Positions 8,735-18,355 of a DNA stretch of 43,224 nucleotides are shown here, piece by piece (the stretch's first letter is position 1; the number at the start of each line of letters is the position of its first letter). The notes under the pieces were generated by a model, which saw only the letters and a list, made by a program, of their open reading frames with translations, had not been told where the DNA came from and made no database searches. Both the position numbers and the translations under genes were made by a program. The DNA lies in the NCBI GenBank assembly GCA_020861095.1, contig JAJBTC010000085.1, positions 1 through 43,224 on the forward strand. Direction: 5' to 3'. Source of the stretch: Bacteroides sp. Lineage in GTDB: Bacteria > Bacteroidota > Bacteroidia > Bacteroidales > Bacteroidaceae.

Positions 8735-8785
8735 TGTCGCGGAGATGCAAATAAGGAGACGCACGGCGTGAGTTTCTACAGGTGG
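8735..8785. repeat. Degenerate end of a GAGACGC inverted-repeat element
   Basis: GGAGACGCACGGCGTG, then a decayed GTTTCTACAGGTGGATG, matches the outer end of the elements at 22414-22970 and 33206-33366. No second end is present, so this is a remnant. The rest of the spacer (8649-8890) has no gene or clear signal. Confidence 0.55.
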
Positions 8786-8890
8786 ATGTTACCGGTTGGT
8801 AGTCGATTTGTCTTTGTATTCGTAAATCAGTATATGGTACCTCCCTTCGTTTCTACAAGTGGGAAACGGGATCTGGCGTAGTTCTGTAGT

Positions 8891-9793
8891 TCAGAATGTA
8901 TAGCACATTCCTACCCCATACGCTCCTTCTGCCGCCGTGGGAACCATCACAAACTGTTTGCCCGCGGCAGAGTTGCCGAATGTTTTCCGGAACACCGGGA
9001 GCAACAGGTAACCGATTTCCGCGCTCAGGATGCCTACTCCGGCTCCGGCCACTACATCGCTTACCCAATGCTTTTTGTTGATGACCCGCATGGTGCCCGT
9101 GATGCCTGCTGCGGCATAGCCGCCGACGGCTATCCAGGGAGAGGTGTCCCGGTATTCACGGAAGAGGATCTGCGCGCCGGTGAAGGCCGTGGCGGTATGA
9201 CCTGAGGGAAACGAATGCTTGTCGGAATCGTCGGGACGCTCTACCCGGGCCAGCCGTTTGGTGCTTTGTACCGCGGTGGCCATGATCAGGTGGGAAGTGG
9301 CCATTACAAAGGTGCGGTCGCGGAACGAATGTTTAGGTTTCAGTCCGGTGAGTTCCAGTCCGTATACTGCCGCCGCGGGGAGGAATTGTGTGTAATCGTC
9401 TATCCGCCACCGTCCGGAAAACTCTTCGGTGACTTCGTGGTGGGTACTCCGGTCTAAGCTTTGTAACGACGGATTGAACTGTGCCATCACGCCATAGGAG
9501 ATCAGCGCGGTGGGGAAGAGGAACGGGGTGTAACGCGATGGCAGCAGAGAAGACTGTCCGCGCCGTGGGGCAGGAGGCCGGTAGGTGTAGAGGCCGGACT
9601 GGCTTTTCATCTGTTGAGGGCCGATCCCTTCCAGGGAGTAGGGCAGGGAGGGTGGCTCTCCGGTTCCTTGCGGCAAAGGAACCTTTGTCTCTGTATCCGG
9701 AGTGGGTTCGTCTTTTTTTCTTCCGTCTTCCTGAGCCGGAAGGGTGCTTCCGTATGCAATCAAAAGGAGAAATAAAAGAAAATATTTGTTCAT
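8891..9793 (-). CDS. Secreted PAP2-family phosphatase
   Basis: A type 2 phosphatidic acid phosphatase-like enzyme of 300 residues, likely acting in the periplasm on lipid phosphates or undecaprenyl pyrophosphate. I start at 9793 (MNKYFLLFLLLIAYGSTLPAQ), which gives a clean signal peptide; the frame is open for 48 more codons upstream without support. The family motifs are complete: K(x6)RP (KRLARVERP, about 179-187), PSGH (about 196-199), and R(x5)H(x3)D (RVINKKHWVSD, about 236-246). Residues about 25-80 are a proline-rich, low-complexity linker. The C-terminal hydrophobic stretches (AVGGYAAAGITGTM, VVAGAGVGILSAEIGYLLLP) fit the helical core. Substrate unknown. Confidence 0.9.
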   Translation of the reverse strand: MNKYFLLFLLLIAYGSTLPAQEDGRKKDEPTPDTETKVPLPQGTGEPPSLPYSLEGIGPQQMKSQSGLYTYRPPAPRRGQSSLLPSRYTPFLFPTALISYGVMAQFNPSLQSLDRSTHHEVTEEFSGRWRIDDYTQFLPAAAVYGLELTGLKPKHSFRDRTFVMATSHLIMATAVQSTKRLARVERPDDSDKHSFPSGHTATAFTGAQILFREYRDTSPWIAVGGYAAAGITGTMRVINKKHWVSDVVAGAGVGILSAEIGYLLLPVFRKTFGNSAAGKQFVMVPTAAEGAYGVGMCYTF

Positions 9794-9952
9794 AAGATAA
9801 AGTGAAATGTATATCTTTACGGAGCGAAGGTAGAGGGAGATTTTGTAGAAATTCTGAATTTTACGGGAAAACCGGAAAGAGTCTCTGTTTCTACGGAATG
9901 GAACGGTTCTATGTACCGGAGCAAACGTATCACTCACCTACGAACAGGGATT

Positions 9953-10627
9953 ATGAAGATACTTATCATAGAGGATGAACGTGAACTGTCGCGGAATATC
10001 GCGCAGTATCTGTCGGCGGATAGTTACCTGTGCGAACAGGCGTTTACGTACCAGGAAGCTCTGGAAAAGATCGGCCTCTACGGGTACGATTGTATTTTGC
10101 TGGACCTGGGGCTTCCGGGTGGCGACGGCCTTCGGCTGCTGGAGGAGATCAGAGCGCGGAAGATAGAGAGTGGAGTGATCATTATTTCCGCCCGCGGGGA
10201 GCTGGAAGATAAGATCGCCGGGCTGCGTACCGGAGCGGATGACTACCTGCCGAAGCCTTTCTCCCTGCCGGAACTGAGTGTGCGTATCTATGCCCTGCTG
10301 CGCAGGCAGCGATCTACCGGCAACAACCTGCTCACCAGTGGCGCGGTGGAGGTGGATCTGCTGGCGAAGGAGGTGCGCGTAGAGGGTAAGCGGGTGGAAC
10401 TGACCCGTTCGGAATACGACCTGTTGCTTTTCCTGATAGGGAACCGCAGGCGGGTGGTGTCGAAAAATGCGATTGCCGAACACCTCTCGGGAGATATGGC
10501 GGATATGATGGATAACCATAATTTTGTCTATTCACATATGAAAAATCTGAAAGCGAAGTTGCAGGAGGCCGGCATGGTTTCCTGCATCCGGACTGTCTAC
10601 GGAAACGGTTATCAATGGATGGAGTAA
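9953..10627 (+). CDS. OmpR-family DNA-binding response regulator
   Basis: A 224-residue two-component regulator. The start at 9953 (MKILIIEDERELSRNIAQYL) gives the exact receiver fold; the frame extends 14 codons further up without support. The receiver has the acidic pair E7/D8, the phosphoacceptor D51 (LLDLGLPGG) and K101 (LPKPF). The winged-helix DNA-binding domain covers about residues 125-223 (LTRSEYDLLLFLI ... VYGNGYQW). The partner kinase follows one base after the stop. Targets are unknown; the divergent PAP2 gene is a natural candidate because the two share a 159-base spacer. Confidence 0.94.
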   Translation: MKILIIEDERELSRNIAQYLSADSYLCEQAFTYQEALEKIGLYGYDCILLDLGLPGGDGLRLLEEIRARKIESGVIIISARGELEDKIAGLRTGADDYLPKPFSLPELSVRIYALLRRQRSTGNNLLTSGAVEVDLLAKEVRVEGKRVELTRSEYDLLLFLIGNRRRVVSKNAIAEHLSGDMADMMDNHNFVYSHMKNLKAKLQEAGMVSCIRTVYGNGYQWME

Positions 10628-10628
10628 G

Positions 10629-11918
10629 ATGAAGACCCTGCTGAGTAAAAACCTGCGCTATTTTCTCCGGTGTACGGCCCTCATCCTGCTGGGGTGCTTT
10701 CCGCTGCTCTATGTCTCTATGCACTTTTTCTATGCGAAAGACTTAGATGAACTGATCGAATACCGGGCCAGGGATTTCCGGGAGACCTACCTGCCGGGGA
10801 TGACGCTGGCGGATGTGGATACCTGGAACCGGTACAACGAAGATCTGCAGATCCTGGATGATGCGGCAGGGCAACCGACGGACAAATACCTGAGGCAATC
10901 GTTCTACAACCGGGCGGAAGGGCATCCGGTAGACTATCGGGTGATCTATACCCGGTTGGTGATAGACGACTGTCCTTTTCTGTGTATGTCGCGTATACCG
11001 ATGATCGAACCGGGAGATCTGCTGGGGATGCTGGTGAGCCAGTATGCGGTGCTGTTCGCGGTGTTGCTGTTGCTGCTGGCGTGGTTGCAGCGGAGGATTG
11101 CCCGCAAGTTGTGGGTGCCTTTCTACCATACGTTGGCGCAGGTGGAGCAATTCCGGCTGGAGCGTGGTACTGTGCCTGTTTTCGGGGAGACCGACGTGCG
11201 GGAGTTTGCCCGGCTCAATAAACTGCTGGAAGAGCTCATCATCAACAACCTGGAGACCTACAACCGGCAGAAGGAGTTTATACAGAATGCTTCCCATGAA
11301 TTGCAGACACCGTTGGCGGTGTTTCAGTCGCAGCTGGATCTGCTGTTGCAGGAGCCGGAGCTGACCGAAGAGCAGGGCGAGCGGATCCGTTCGCTCTATG
11401 ATGTTTCTTCGCGGCTCACACGGCTCAACAGGAATTTGTTGTTGCTGGCGCGGATAGAGAATGCGCAGTTCCGCGATACGGAGTGGATGGATGTGGGAGA
11501 AGTGGTGCGCGGACAGCTCTGCTACCTGCTGCCTGTGATAGAGAACGAAGGACTCACCTTGGAATCTTCCCTGGCAGAGGGAGTGCGGGTAAAGGGCAAC
11601 CGGACCCTGCTGGAGAGCTTGGTAGGCAACCTGCTGACCAATGCCATCCGGCACAATACCACGCGGGGAAAGATCTGCCTGACCCTGGCGGACAGCCGAC
11701 TGACGGTTTCCAATACCGGAGAGCCGCAGCCGTTGGATGGGGAACGCATCTTTCAACGGTTCAGCCGTACGGACGAACGTCGCAAAGGCAATGGCCTGGG
11801 GCTGGCCATCAGCCGCTCTATCTGTACCTATCACGGTTGGTGTATCGCCTATGAATACCGGAAACCTCTTCATGTTTTTGTAGTGGAATTTGAGGCTGTG
11901 GACAGCGACATCACGTGA
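10629..11918 (+). CDS. Membrane sensor histidine kinase
   Basis: A 429-residue kinase paired with the response regulator one base upstream. Two transmembrane helices (about 12-34 and 131-153) enclose a small periplasmic sensor of about 95 residues (residues 35-130). A short HAMP-like linker follows. The HisKA motif is ASHELQTPLA with phosphoacceptor H223. The ATPase domain has the N box (LLTNAIRHNT), an F-like box (IFQRFSRTDERR) and the G box (GNGLGLAISRSIC). The short periplasmic loop has no known sensor domain that I recognise. Confidence 0.94.
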   Translation: MKTLLSKNLRYFLRCTALILLGCFPLLYVSMHFFYAKDLDELIEYRARDFRETYLPGMTLADVDTWNRYNEDLQILDDAAGQPTDKYLRQSFYNRAEGHPVDYRVIYTRLVIDDCPFLCMSRIPMIEPGDLLGMLVSQYAVLFAVLLLLLAWLQRRIARKLWVPFYHTLAQVEQFRLERGTVPVFGETDVREFARLNKLLEELIINNLETYNRQKEFIQNASHELQTPLAVFQSQLDLLLQEPELTEEQGERIRSLYDVSSRLTRLNRNLLLLARIENAQFRDTEWMDVGEVVRGQLCYLLPVIENEGLTLESSLAEGVRVKGNRTLLESLVGNLLTNAIRHNTTRGKICLTLADSRLTVSNTGEPQPLDGERIFQRFSRTDERRKGNGLGLAISRSICTYHGWCIAYEYRKPLHVFVVEFEAVDSDIT

Positions 11919-11936
11919 TCCTGTCTGTCTGGTTTT

Positions 11937-11974
11937 AGATCAGGCAAAACCTATCCGTTTTTATTTCCTGATCT
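11937..11974. promoter_or_regulatory. Inverted repeat AGATCAGG...CCTGATCT after the kinase gene
   Basis: Perfect 8-bp arms at 11937-11944 and 11967-11974 with a 22-base AT-rich spacer lie between the kinase stop and the next start (11999). It could be a weak terminator or an operator of the HXXEE gene; the sequence does not decide. Confidence 0.35.
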
Positions 11975-11998
11975 GATACACATTATATATTTTCGGTT

Positions 11999-12529
11999 AT
12001 GAGTGAATTTGCTTTTTGTATGCTGCTGCTTCCTGTGGTTTTTATGTTACATGATTTTGAGGAGATTGTTTTCTTTAAAGGGTGGATGCATAGGAACGGT
12101 GAACTGCTTGCGAACAGGTATCCCCGGTTGGCACACATGGTTTCCCGGATGCGCTGCCGGTCTACTGCCGCTTTCTCGCTGGGGGTGGCCGAAGAGTTTC
12201 TACTGATCAGTGTCGTTTCTTTCGGGGCAGTATATACCGGATCCTGCTATCTCTGGCTGGCGGTGTTCGCGGGCTTTTCTCTTCACTTGCTGATCCATAT
12301 CGGTCAATGGCTGATATGGCGCGGATATACTCCTGCCATTGTCACTACTTTTCTTTCGTTTCCCTATGTCATTTATGTATGGATATATATAGTCAACAAG
12401 CAGCTTTTCACGGTTTCTGAGATTTTGCTGTGGGGGACAGGTGGATTTACTGTGATTATAGCCAATCTGGTGCTGGTACATAAGTTGATGGATATTTTTG
12501 ATCATTGTATATGGCACTCCGGAAGATAG
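11999..12529 (+). CDS. HXXEE-domain integral membrane protein
   Basis: A 176-residue protein of the HXXEE family, named after a conserved motif seen here as HDFEE (residues about 18-22). Further family-like polar residues within membrane helices are AEEFLLISV and HLLIHIGQW. About five hydrophobic helices are visible. The conserved His/Glu residues in helices suggest a metal-dependent membrane enzyme, but no function has been established for the family to my knowledge. It follows the two-component genes by 80 bases on the same strand and may be part of their regulon. Confidence 0.82.
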   Translation: MSEFAFCMLLLPVVFMLHDFEEIVFFKGWMHRNGELLANRYPRLAHMVSRMRCRSTAAFSLGVAEEFLLISVVSFGAVYTGSCYLWLAVFAGFSLHLLIHIGQWLIWRGYTPAIVTTFLSFPYVIYVWIYIVNKQLFTVSEILLWGTGGFTVIIANLVLVHKLMDIFDHCIWHSGR

Positions 12530-12782
12530 AGGCGTCTTGTCTGAATATTTTTCTATTTCCGATAGCTGAACCGGAACTGAACATATTTCTTATAGGATCG
12601 GCAGGAACTTCCCTATCACTTATAACTATCAGGTAGAATACCTTGTCTGCTGTAGGAATGTATGAAAATCAAGGAACAATCAGAAGAGCCTGGTGAAAGA
12701 AAACTTGCCGGGCATCCGGCAAATATCTGTCTCCGGCAGGAAAACTGCTGAACCAAATCGGTGGTTTATGAAAATATTCGAC

Positions 12783-12790
12783 TATTTTTG
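12783..12790 (+). promoter_or_regulatory. -7 box of the yicC-gmk-nadD promoter
   Basis: TATTTTTG followed by C matches TAnnTTTG and lies 20 bases before the yicC start. The spacer 12530-12782 holds nothing else that I recognise. Confidence 0.55.
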
Positions 12791-12810
12791 CATCCAAATA
12801 AAATACATCT

Positions 12811-13689
12811 ATGATACAATCCATGACGGGATATGGCAAAGCGACGGCCGACTTTCCCGATAAGAAGATCAATGTAGAGATCAAATCACTCAATAGTAAG
12901 AACCTGGATCTTTCCGTGCGTGTGGCTCCGCTCTACAGGGAGAAGGAGATTGAGATACGCAACGAGATCTCCAGAGCGTTGGAACGGGGTAAGGTAGATT
13001 TCAGCCTCTGGATCGAGAAGAAGGATACTGCGGACGCAGCTACTCCCATCAACAAAGGGCTGGTGACGAGCTATTACCGGCAGATCCTGGAAATTTCGGA
13101 GACAGAGGGAATACCGCAGCCGGAGGATTGGTTTGCTACCCTGCTGCGTATGCCGGATGTATTGAGCAAGACCGAAGCGCCGGAACTGACCGCGGAGGAG
13201 TGGGGACAGGTACGGGCCACCATTCACGAGGCGATCGCTCACCTGATGGAGTTCCGCCGGCAGGAGGGGGCGGCCCTGGAGATCCGTTTCCGCCGGAACA
13301 TTGCCGATATCAGCAAGTTGCTCGCGGCGGTGGAGCCGTACGAGAAGGAGCGCGTAGACCGGGTGAAGGAGCGCATCACGGAGGCGCTGGAGAAGACGCT
13401 GAGTATCGACTACGACAAGAACCGTCTGGAGCAGGAACTGATCTACTATATCGAGAAATTAGATATCAACGAAGAGAAGCAACGCCTGCAAAACCACCTG
13501 CTCTACTTCATCAGTACCCTGGAAGGTCCGCACGGACAGGGCAAGAAACTGGGATTCATCGCTCAGGAGATGGGCCGCGAGATCAATACGCTGGGAAGCA
13601 AGTCGAACCATGCCGAGATACAGAAGATCGTGGTACAGATGAAAGACGAGCTGGAGCAGATCAAGGAACAGGTGTTGAATGTGATGTAA
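12811..13689 (+). CDS. yicC: YicC/YloC family endoribonuclease
   Basis: A 292-residue member of the YicC/YloC family, proteins linked to RNA turnover and stationary-phase survival. The N-terminus has the signature MIQSMTGYGKA and the C-terminal DUF1732 part has GQGKKLGFIAQEMGREINTL, both typical. Length is normal for the family. It is followed 20 bases later by gmk, a pairing common in many bacteria, and by nadD, so it opens a housekeeping operon. Confidence 0.95.
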   Translation: MIQSMTGYGKATADFPDKKINVEIKSLNSKNLDLSVRVAPLYREKEIEIRNEISRALERGKVDFSLWIEKKDTADAATPINKGLVTSYYRQILEISETEGIPQPEDWFATLLRMPDVLSKTEAPELTAEEWGQVRATIHEAIAHLMEFRRQEGAALEIRFRRNIADISKLLAAVEPYEKERVDRVKERITEALEKTLSIDYDKNRLEQELIYYIEKLDINEEKQRLQNHLLYFISTLEGPHGQGKKLGFIAQEMGREINTLGSKSNHAEIQKIVVQMKDELEQIKEQVLNVM

Positions 13690-13709
13690 TCTTTATATCC
13701 GCGGAAGTT

Positions 13710-14279
13710 ATGGCAGGAAAACTGATTGTCTTTTCGGCTCCTTCGGGTGCCGGCAAATCGACCCTTATCCGGTATCTGCTGGAGCAGGATCTGAACCTGG
13801 CTTTTTCTATCTCGGCTACCAGCCGTGCCCCGCGCGGCACGGAGCGGCACGGGGTGGAGTATTTCTTTCTGTCGGCGGAAGAGTTCCGGCAGCGTATCGC
13901 CAACGGGGAGTTCTTAGAGTACGAAGAAGTATATCCCGATCGCTTCTACGGCACCCTGAAGGCGCAGGTAGAGAAGCAACTGGCCGAAGGGCAGAACGTG
14001 ATCTTCGATGTGGATGTGGTGGGCGGATGTCGCATCAAGGAGTACTACGGAGAGCGGGCGCTTTCTGTCTTTGTGCAACCTCCTTCGGTGGAAGAACTGC
14101 GTCGCCGTCTGACGGGGCGCGGTACAGACAAACCGGAGGTGATCGAAGACCGTATTGCCAAAGCGGAGTATGAACTGGGGTTCGCTCCGCGCTTCGATGT
14201 GGTGATTGTGAACGATGACCTGCAGCAGGCGCAGCAGGAAGCACTGCGGGTGGTGAAGGATTTTCTGGAGAAACCGTAA
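13710..14279 (+). CDS. gmk: Guanylate kinase
   Basis: Converts GMP and ATP to GDP and ADP, an essential step in guanine nucleotide supply. I start at 13710 ([18 protein letters not shown]), giving 189 residues, normal for the enzyme; the longer open frame reaches back into yicC in another phase. The P-loop SGAGKST is at about 12-18. GMP-binding residues lie in [17 protein letters not shown] and the lid region in [17 protein letters not shown]. It lies between yicC and nadD. Confidence 0.97.
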   Translation: MAGKLIVFSAPSGAGKSTLIRYLLEQDLNLAFSISATSRAPRGTERHGVEYFFLSAEEFRQRIANGEFLEYEEVYPDRFYGTLKAQVEKQLAEGQNVIFDVDVVGGCRIKEYYGERALSVFVQPPSVEELRRRLTGRGTDKPEVIEDRIAKAEYELGFAPRFDVVIVNDDLQQAQQEALRVVKDFLEKP

Positions 14280-14292
14280 GGGAAAGAGAGCG

Positions 14293-14877
14293 ATGGCAGT
14301 GGTTACCGGGATTTTCGGCGGTTCGTTCAACCCCATCCATATCGGACATCTGGCCCTGGCCAACTACCTGTGTGAGTTCGGCGGGCTGGATGAACTCTGG
14401 TTCTTAGTGAGCCCGCGCAATCCGCTCAAGGTGGAGGAGGGGCTGCTGGAAGAGCAGGTGAGACTGGAACTGGTGCAACTGGCTATCGGAGGATATGCGA
14501 AGTTCCGGGCTTCGGATGTGGAATTCACCCTTCCCCGGCCTTCTTATACCATACATACCTTGGACATGCTGAAGGAGAGGTATCCGGACAGGGAGTTTGT
14601 CCTGATCATCGGGTCGGACAACTGGCTGTTGTTTGACCGTTGGTTCGAGGCAGACCGTCTGCTCCGGGAAAACCGCATCCTGATCTATCCCCGGCCGGGA
14701 TTTCCTGTAGACGCGGAGAGCCTGTCGGAGCAGGTATCGCTGGCAGACTCACCGGTGTTTGAGATCAGTTCTACGTTTATCCGGGAGGCGCTCCGCCAGG
14801 GAACGGATATCCGCTATTTCCTGCATCCGGCGGTGTACAGGCGGATCGTAGAGGAAAAATTGTTTGCGGGTGTTTAG
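14293..14877 (+). CDS. nadD: Nicotinate-nucleotide adenylyltransferase
   Basis: Adenylylates nicotinate mononucleotide in NAD synthesis. The 194-residue protein has the nucleotidyltransferase signature [11 protein letters not shown] near the start (residues about 9-19) and the ISSTFIRE motif near residue 157, both needed for ATP binding. It lies 13 bases after gmk. Its stop codon overlaps the stop of the convergent lipoprotein gene by four bases (14874-14877), so no terminator separates them. Confidence 0.96.
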   Translation: MAVVTGIFGGSFNPIHIGHLALANYLCEFGGLDELWFLVSPRNPLKVEEGLLEEQVRLELVQLAIGGYAKFRASDVEFTLPRPSYTIHTLDMLKERYPDREFVLIIGSDNWLLFDRWFEADRLLRENRILIYPRPGFPVDAESLSEQVSLADSPVFEISSTFIREALRQGTDIRYFLHPAVYRRIVEEKLFAGV

Positions 14878-16283
14878 GGGGCAGAGAGGTCTATTTCCGG
14901 AGTGAAGCCTGCTTGCCCCACAGACCGGAGCGTAGGCAACTCTTCACACTGGAAAGAGAGGGTGTGCGACTCTTCCGGCGAATCGCCGTCCGGCCGGTGG
15001 GTGACCACCGCTTTGCCGGTGGAATAGTTGATACTCGTGTGCGAGGATTCGTGCGTGGCCCGGTGCATGGACCAGATATCCTGTCCGATGAGTTCGAAAC
15101 GGTGGTTCTGATACCGGAAGATATAGGCAGATCCTCCCATGTACCAGGTGCCCGCGCTGTACCAATAGCGGAAACCCAGGCGCAGGGTACCGTTGTCCCG
15201 GATGGTCATTTCTTCGAAAGGCTCGTCCATCGTCGCGTCGCCTTCATCGGTGATCACAAAATGATCCGATTGCTCCACCAGCTTGTAGTGCCCGGTATCG
15301 GGGTCCCGGAAGGCGATGCCCAATATACGCGGATACCAGGGCTTGCTCCGGAAGCCTTCCGTGTCTTCCGCCGGAATGGAATCTTTGCTTTGCAATACGA
15401 AAGCGATATCGGGTATGCCGTCTTGATTCAGATCGCCCTCCGCGCTTTCCAACAGATGCCAGCGATCGGGAATGAATCCTTGCAGATCGGTAGAAGTGGC
15501 CGGGAGCGTGGGGTATCCTTCGAATTCTTTCTCCCCGGAGGTTGCCTCCGTATCGAAGTCTATGTCTATCTCGGGATGGAAACCTGCCAGCCCTACGGTT
15601 TGCAGGATCAGTGGTCTGTCTACGGTGAAAGAAACCGCGATCTCCCATTGGTTCACATCTGCATGGTCGTTTTCTTTGTAGGTCCGGATCGCTTTTCCGG
15701 TGGAGTAGTTGATACTTATCCGGGTAGATTCGCGGGTAGTGGACCAGTGACACGTACTGAGTTCCTGGCCGATCAGATAAAAGTTTTCCTGCTGATGCCT
15801 GAAAATATAGGCAGAGGAGTATCTTTCCCAATCGTCCTGCCCCGTGAAGCGGAAAAACAAGGTACCGTTTTCCCGGATACGCATCTCCGGATCTTTCCTG
15901 TTGGCCTCGTGGGCGGGGAGAAAGCGATGGGATTGTTCGACCAACCGGAATGCATTGTTCTCTTCCTCCCGGAAGGCAATGCCCAGCAGCCGGGGGTATT
16001 GGGTATCTGCTGAATAGCTGTATTCGCTGGAAAGGGTGTCTTTGCTTTGAAGCACAAATACCAGATCGGGCACTCCGTCCCGGTTGAGATCTCCCACGCA
16101 GCTATCCTGCAACTCCCACCCGTCGGGGATAAAGCCGGACAGCTCCCGCGCCGTTGCCGGGAGTACAGGGTAGCCCGTAAAAGATGCTGTATCCGGGGAG
16201 TAAGGGTGCTGTTGCTTTCCGGTATTCCGGCAACTCATCTGGATACCTATCAGGCTCAGAAGAATGAGAGTATATCTGTTCAT
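14874..16283 (-). CDS. Lipoprotein with two tandem copies of one calcium-loop-like domain
   Basis: A 469-residue protein with a lipoprotein signal ([13 protein letters not shown]), so it is lipid-anchored outside the inner membrane. The mature part is an internal duplication. Copy 1 (about 38-240) and copy 2 (about 253-465) share the same order of motifs: GYPxLPAT, LxGFIPDxW, GDLNxDGxPDxxFVLQSKD, YPRx[23 protein letters not shown] or [10 protein letters not shown]. The DxNxDGxPD segment resembles a calcium-binding loop as in FG-GAP/VCBS repeats. I do not recognise a named family and propose no enzyme activity. Its 3' end overlaps nadD by four bases; its 5' end faces the orphan membrane gene across a repeat-rich spacer. 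Confidence 0.85.
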   Translation of the reverse strand: MNRYTLILLSLIGIQMSCRNTGKQQHPYSPDTASFTGYPVLPATARELSGFIPDGWELQDSCVGDLNRDGVPDLVFVLQSKDTLSSEYSYSADTQYPRLLGIAFREEENNAFRLVEQSHRFLPAHEANRKDPEMRIRENGTLFFRFTGQDDWERYSSAYIFRHQQENFYLIGQELSTCHWSTTRESTRISINYSTGKAIRTYKENDHADVNQWEIAVSFTVDRPLILQTVGLAGFHPEIDIDFDTEATSGEKEFEGYPTLPATSTDLQGFIPDRWHLLESAEGDLNQDGIPDIAFVLQSKDSIPAEDTEGFRSKPWYPRILGIAFRDPDTGHYKLVEQSDHFVITDEGDATMDEPFEEMTIRDNGTLRLGFRYWYSAGTWYMGGSAYIFRYQNHRFELIGQDIWSMHRATHESSHTSINYSTGKAVVTHRPDGDSPEESHTLSFQCEELPTLRSVGQAGFTPEIDLSAP

Positions 16284-16335
16284 CGTATATATGTGCTGAT
16301 CGTGGTTGCAAATGTAATACGTATATTTGTATCAC

Positions 16336-16516
16336 GGGTGAGAAAAGTTCTAAGTTTTAAGTTTTAAGTTATAAGTTTTAGTTTATGGATTCTTTTTATC
16401 TTATATTTCCGGATGTTACTTAAAACTTATCACTCAAAACTTAATTCTCGTTTCCGGATATTACTTATCACTCAAAACTTATCACTTAAAACTTATAACT
16501 CAAAACTTATCTTCTG
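16336..16516. repeat. AAGTTTTA/AAGTTATA word repeat with inverted half
   Basis: The left part has AAGTTCTAAGTTTTAAGT and AAGTTATAAGTTTTAG. The right part carries the reverse words twice: ACTTATCACTCAAAACTTA at about 16426 and again at about 16466, each preceded by TTTCCGGATnTTACTT. It fills most of the 396-base spacer 16284-16679 between two divergent genes. The remaining 160 bases hold no gene; CTTAGCCGGC sits before the start at 16680 but no convincing promoter box. Confidence 0.8.
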
Positions 16517-16679
16517 TATCATAGCCTCCCATGCGGCATGCTGAGACCGGCATGTACGTCTGATTATCGGGCAAGGCGTCTATGAACTTGTTTCCTGATG
16601 GTTCGGGAAGAGCTACAATTGTCTGCTTTGTTGCAACAATCCGGGAATTTTACCTATCTTAGCCGGCAAATAAGCATCT

Positions 16680-18293
16680 ATGAAAAACTATATCCTGATC
16701 CATTTCTTTACCTGTATGGTCCCTGTGCTGGTAGCGGCCTATCTGTATCATTTCGTCGTACGCGGACAAAGTGGACTGGCCTTTATCTATCTGACGGTGA
16801 TTGCTGTTTTTTTCCTGAGCATTCTCTCCGGCATCCTGGGTACCAGATACAGCCACAGTATGTGGCTTCCTGCGGTCATCAACTGCGTGGTCATATTCAT
16901 CGCCGCGATACTTTTAGGTCAGGAAGGGGTACTGATGATTATCCCTCCCATGTTTCTGGTCACGTTTGTCTGTAGCTTCTTCACCTGGCTCATTATGCAC
17001 AGTTCTTCCGGCGCGGTTCTGCATTACACATATATACTGCTTTTTGTGCTTCTCTTAGGGGGAGGTATCTACACGTTCCTGGCTTTTGTCAACGGGCCGG
17101 TACATCGGGGAGACAGCAGTATCTTTTTCCGTACGCAAGAAACATCTGCCGGCTACGAACAGGTGACTCCCTCCCGGGAGCAACACGAGGCTTACCTGGA
17201 GTGTGTTCGTTTGTCAGGGGCAGGAAAAGAGATCGAAGAAAAATTCTCAAGCATCTATTCTTCTACCTTGCTGGTGGATAAGGACGGGGTACCCTATTCG
17301 GGAAAGGTCTACCTGTACCGTCCCAAACTAAAGATCAATCCACTGCCCCGGAAAAAGGAGGTATTGCTCTATTATATGGATGGTTTGTTATGGGGCTATT
17401 CTCACGGACAAACTCATTTGCCGACCGAATATACCAACAGAGCCTTGCTGCACCTGCCGGGGATGCCTGCCTCTTTGCCCTATCTGATAGACAAAACCTA
17501 TGAGCAACGGGCGCTGGAAGCGTTGTCGTGGGCCGGAGCCTATTATGTGATGCCCGATCAGAGGCTGCTGGTTCTGGGAGAAGACAACAGCTTGTATCTC
17601 GGAGAGGTTGGTTTTCACTACAACGGGCTGTTGAGGTATATTTCCTGGGAAACGATGAACCTGAGCGACGACGAAGGGATGGACTGGTATCGTTGGGAGA
17701 GCCGGTTTTTTGATACGCTGGGATACAGTGGAGATCGTTCGGACTGGGATTCCCGGGCGTTTGTCCCTGTGGATACCCTTCCCGAAATCATACGGCCGGG
17801 AGCCCTGAAAGATCCCGAAGAAATCAGATTCATGGAAGAACACTTCGTTCACCCGGTAAGGATCTGGTTGCCGGGAAATACCTACACGTGGAAGGAGGGG
17901 GAATCGCTTCTCTCCAATCTGTGTGGGCTCTATGGACTGGACGCAGGGAAAGAGGATCTTCCGGATATCCTGATCGCGGATGCCCGGGACAAGTCTCTGC
18001 ACGACACGCGGCCGGAAGACAGGCAATGGATCGGCGATCTGCTCAACCGGTGCGCCATCGCGCCTCAGCTGGAAAACCCGCACCAGAAACATCTCTGGTA
18101 CAGTGACGCACCTGTCTGGTTCGTGATCCGCGAAAAAAGCACAGGGAAGAGTTTCTCGTTGGGCTATATAGAGGGAAGGTTTGTGATGAGAAATAATTTT
18201 TATACTTTCGTTTTTCCGGAAGAGAACCAGGAAGAATTTACGGAACAGATGCACCGGTGTATCCGGAAATACATAGAGGCGGAAGTTGGGTGA
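16680..18293 (+). CDS. Orphan membrane protein with large soluble domain
   Basis: A 537-residue protein that I do not recognise. Residues 1 to about 140 hold about four or five transmembrane helices (for example FFTCMVPVLVAAYLYHFVV and YILLFVLLLGGGIYTFLAFV). The remaining 390 residues are soluble and acidic, with many Trp and Tyr (YRWESRFFDTLGYSGD, WLPGNTYTWKEGESLLSNL). No enzymatic motif is evident. It stands alone, divergent from the duplicated lipoprotein, with a convergent DJ-1 gene about 690 bases downstream. It could be a surface or stress protein particular to Bacteroidales. Confidence 0.8.
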   Translation: MKNYILIHFFTCMVPVLVAAYLYHFVVRGQSGLAFIYLTVIAVFFLSILSGILGTRYSHSMWLPAVINCVVIFIAAILLGQEGVLMIIPPMFLVTFVCSFFTWLIMHSSSGAVLHYTYILLFVLLLGGGIYTFLAFVNGPVHRGDSSIFFRTQETSAGYEQVTPSREQHEAYLECVRLSGAGKEIEEKFSSIYSSTLLVDKDGVPYSGKVYLYRPKLKINPLPRKKEVLLYYMDGLLWGYSHGQTHLPTEYTNRALLHLPGMPASLPYLIDKTYEQRALEALSWAGAYYVMPDQRLLVLGEDNSLYLGEVGFHYNGLLRYISWETMNLSDDEGMDWYRWESRFFDTLGYSGDRSDWDSRAFVPVDTLPEIIRPGALKDPEEIRFMEEHFVHPVRIWLPGNTYTWKEGESLLSNLCGLYGLDAGKEDLPDILIADARDKSLHDTRPEDRQWIGDLLNRCAIAPQLENPHQKHLWYSDAPVWFVIREKSTGKSFSLGYIEGRFVMRNNFYTFVFPEENQEEFTEQMHRCIRKYIEAEVG

Positions 18294-18355
18294 TCTTCTG
18301 TATGCTCCGAAGGAGACAGGTCCCTGGTTCCGGGCCGGAAGTATATTTCCTCAGC

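Noticed and set aside
10743..11873. 376-codon open frame opposite the histidine kinase
   Set aside because: Antisense shadow of a kinase with all its motifs.
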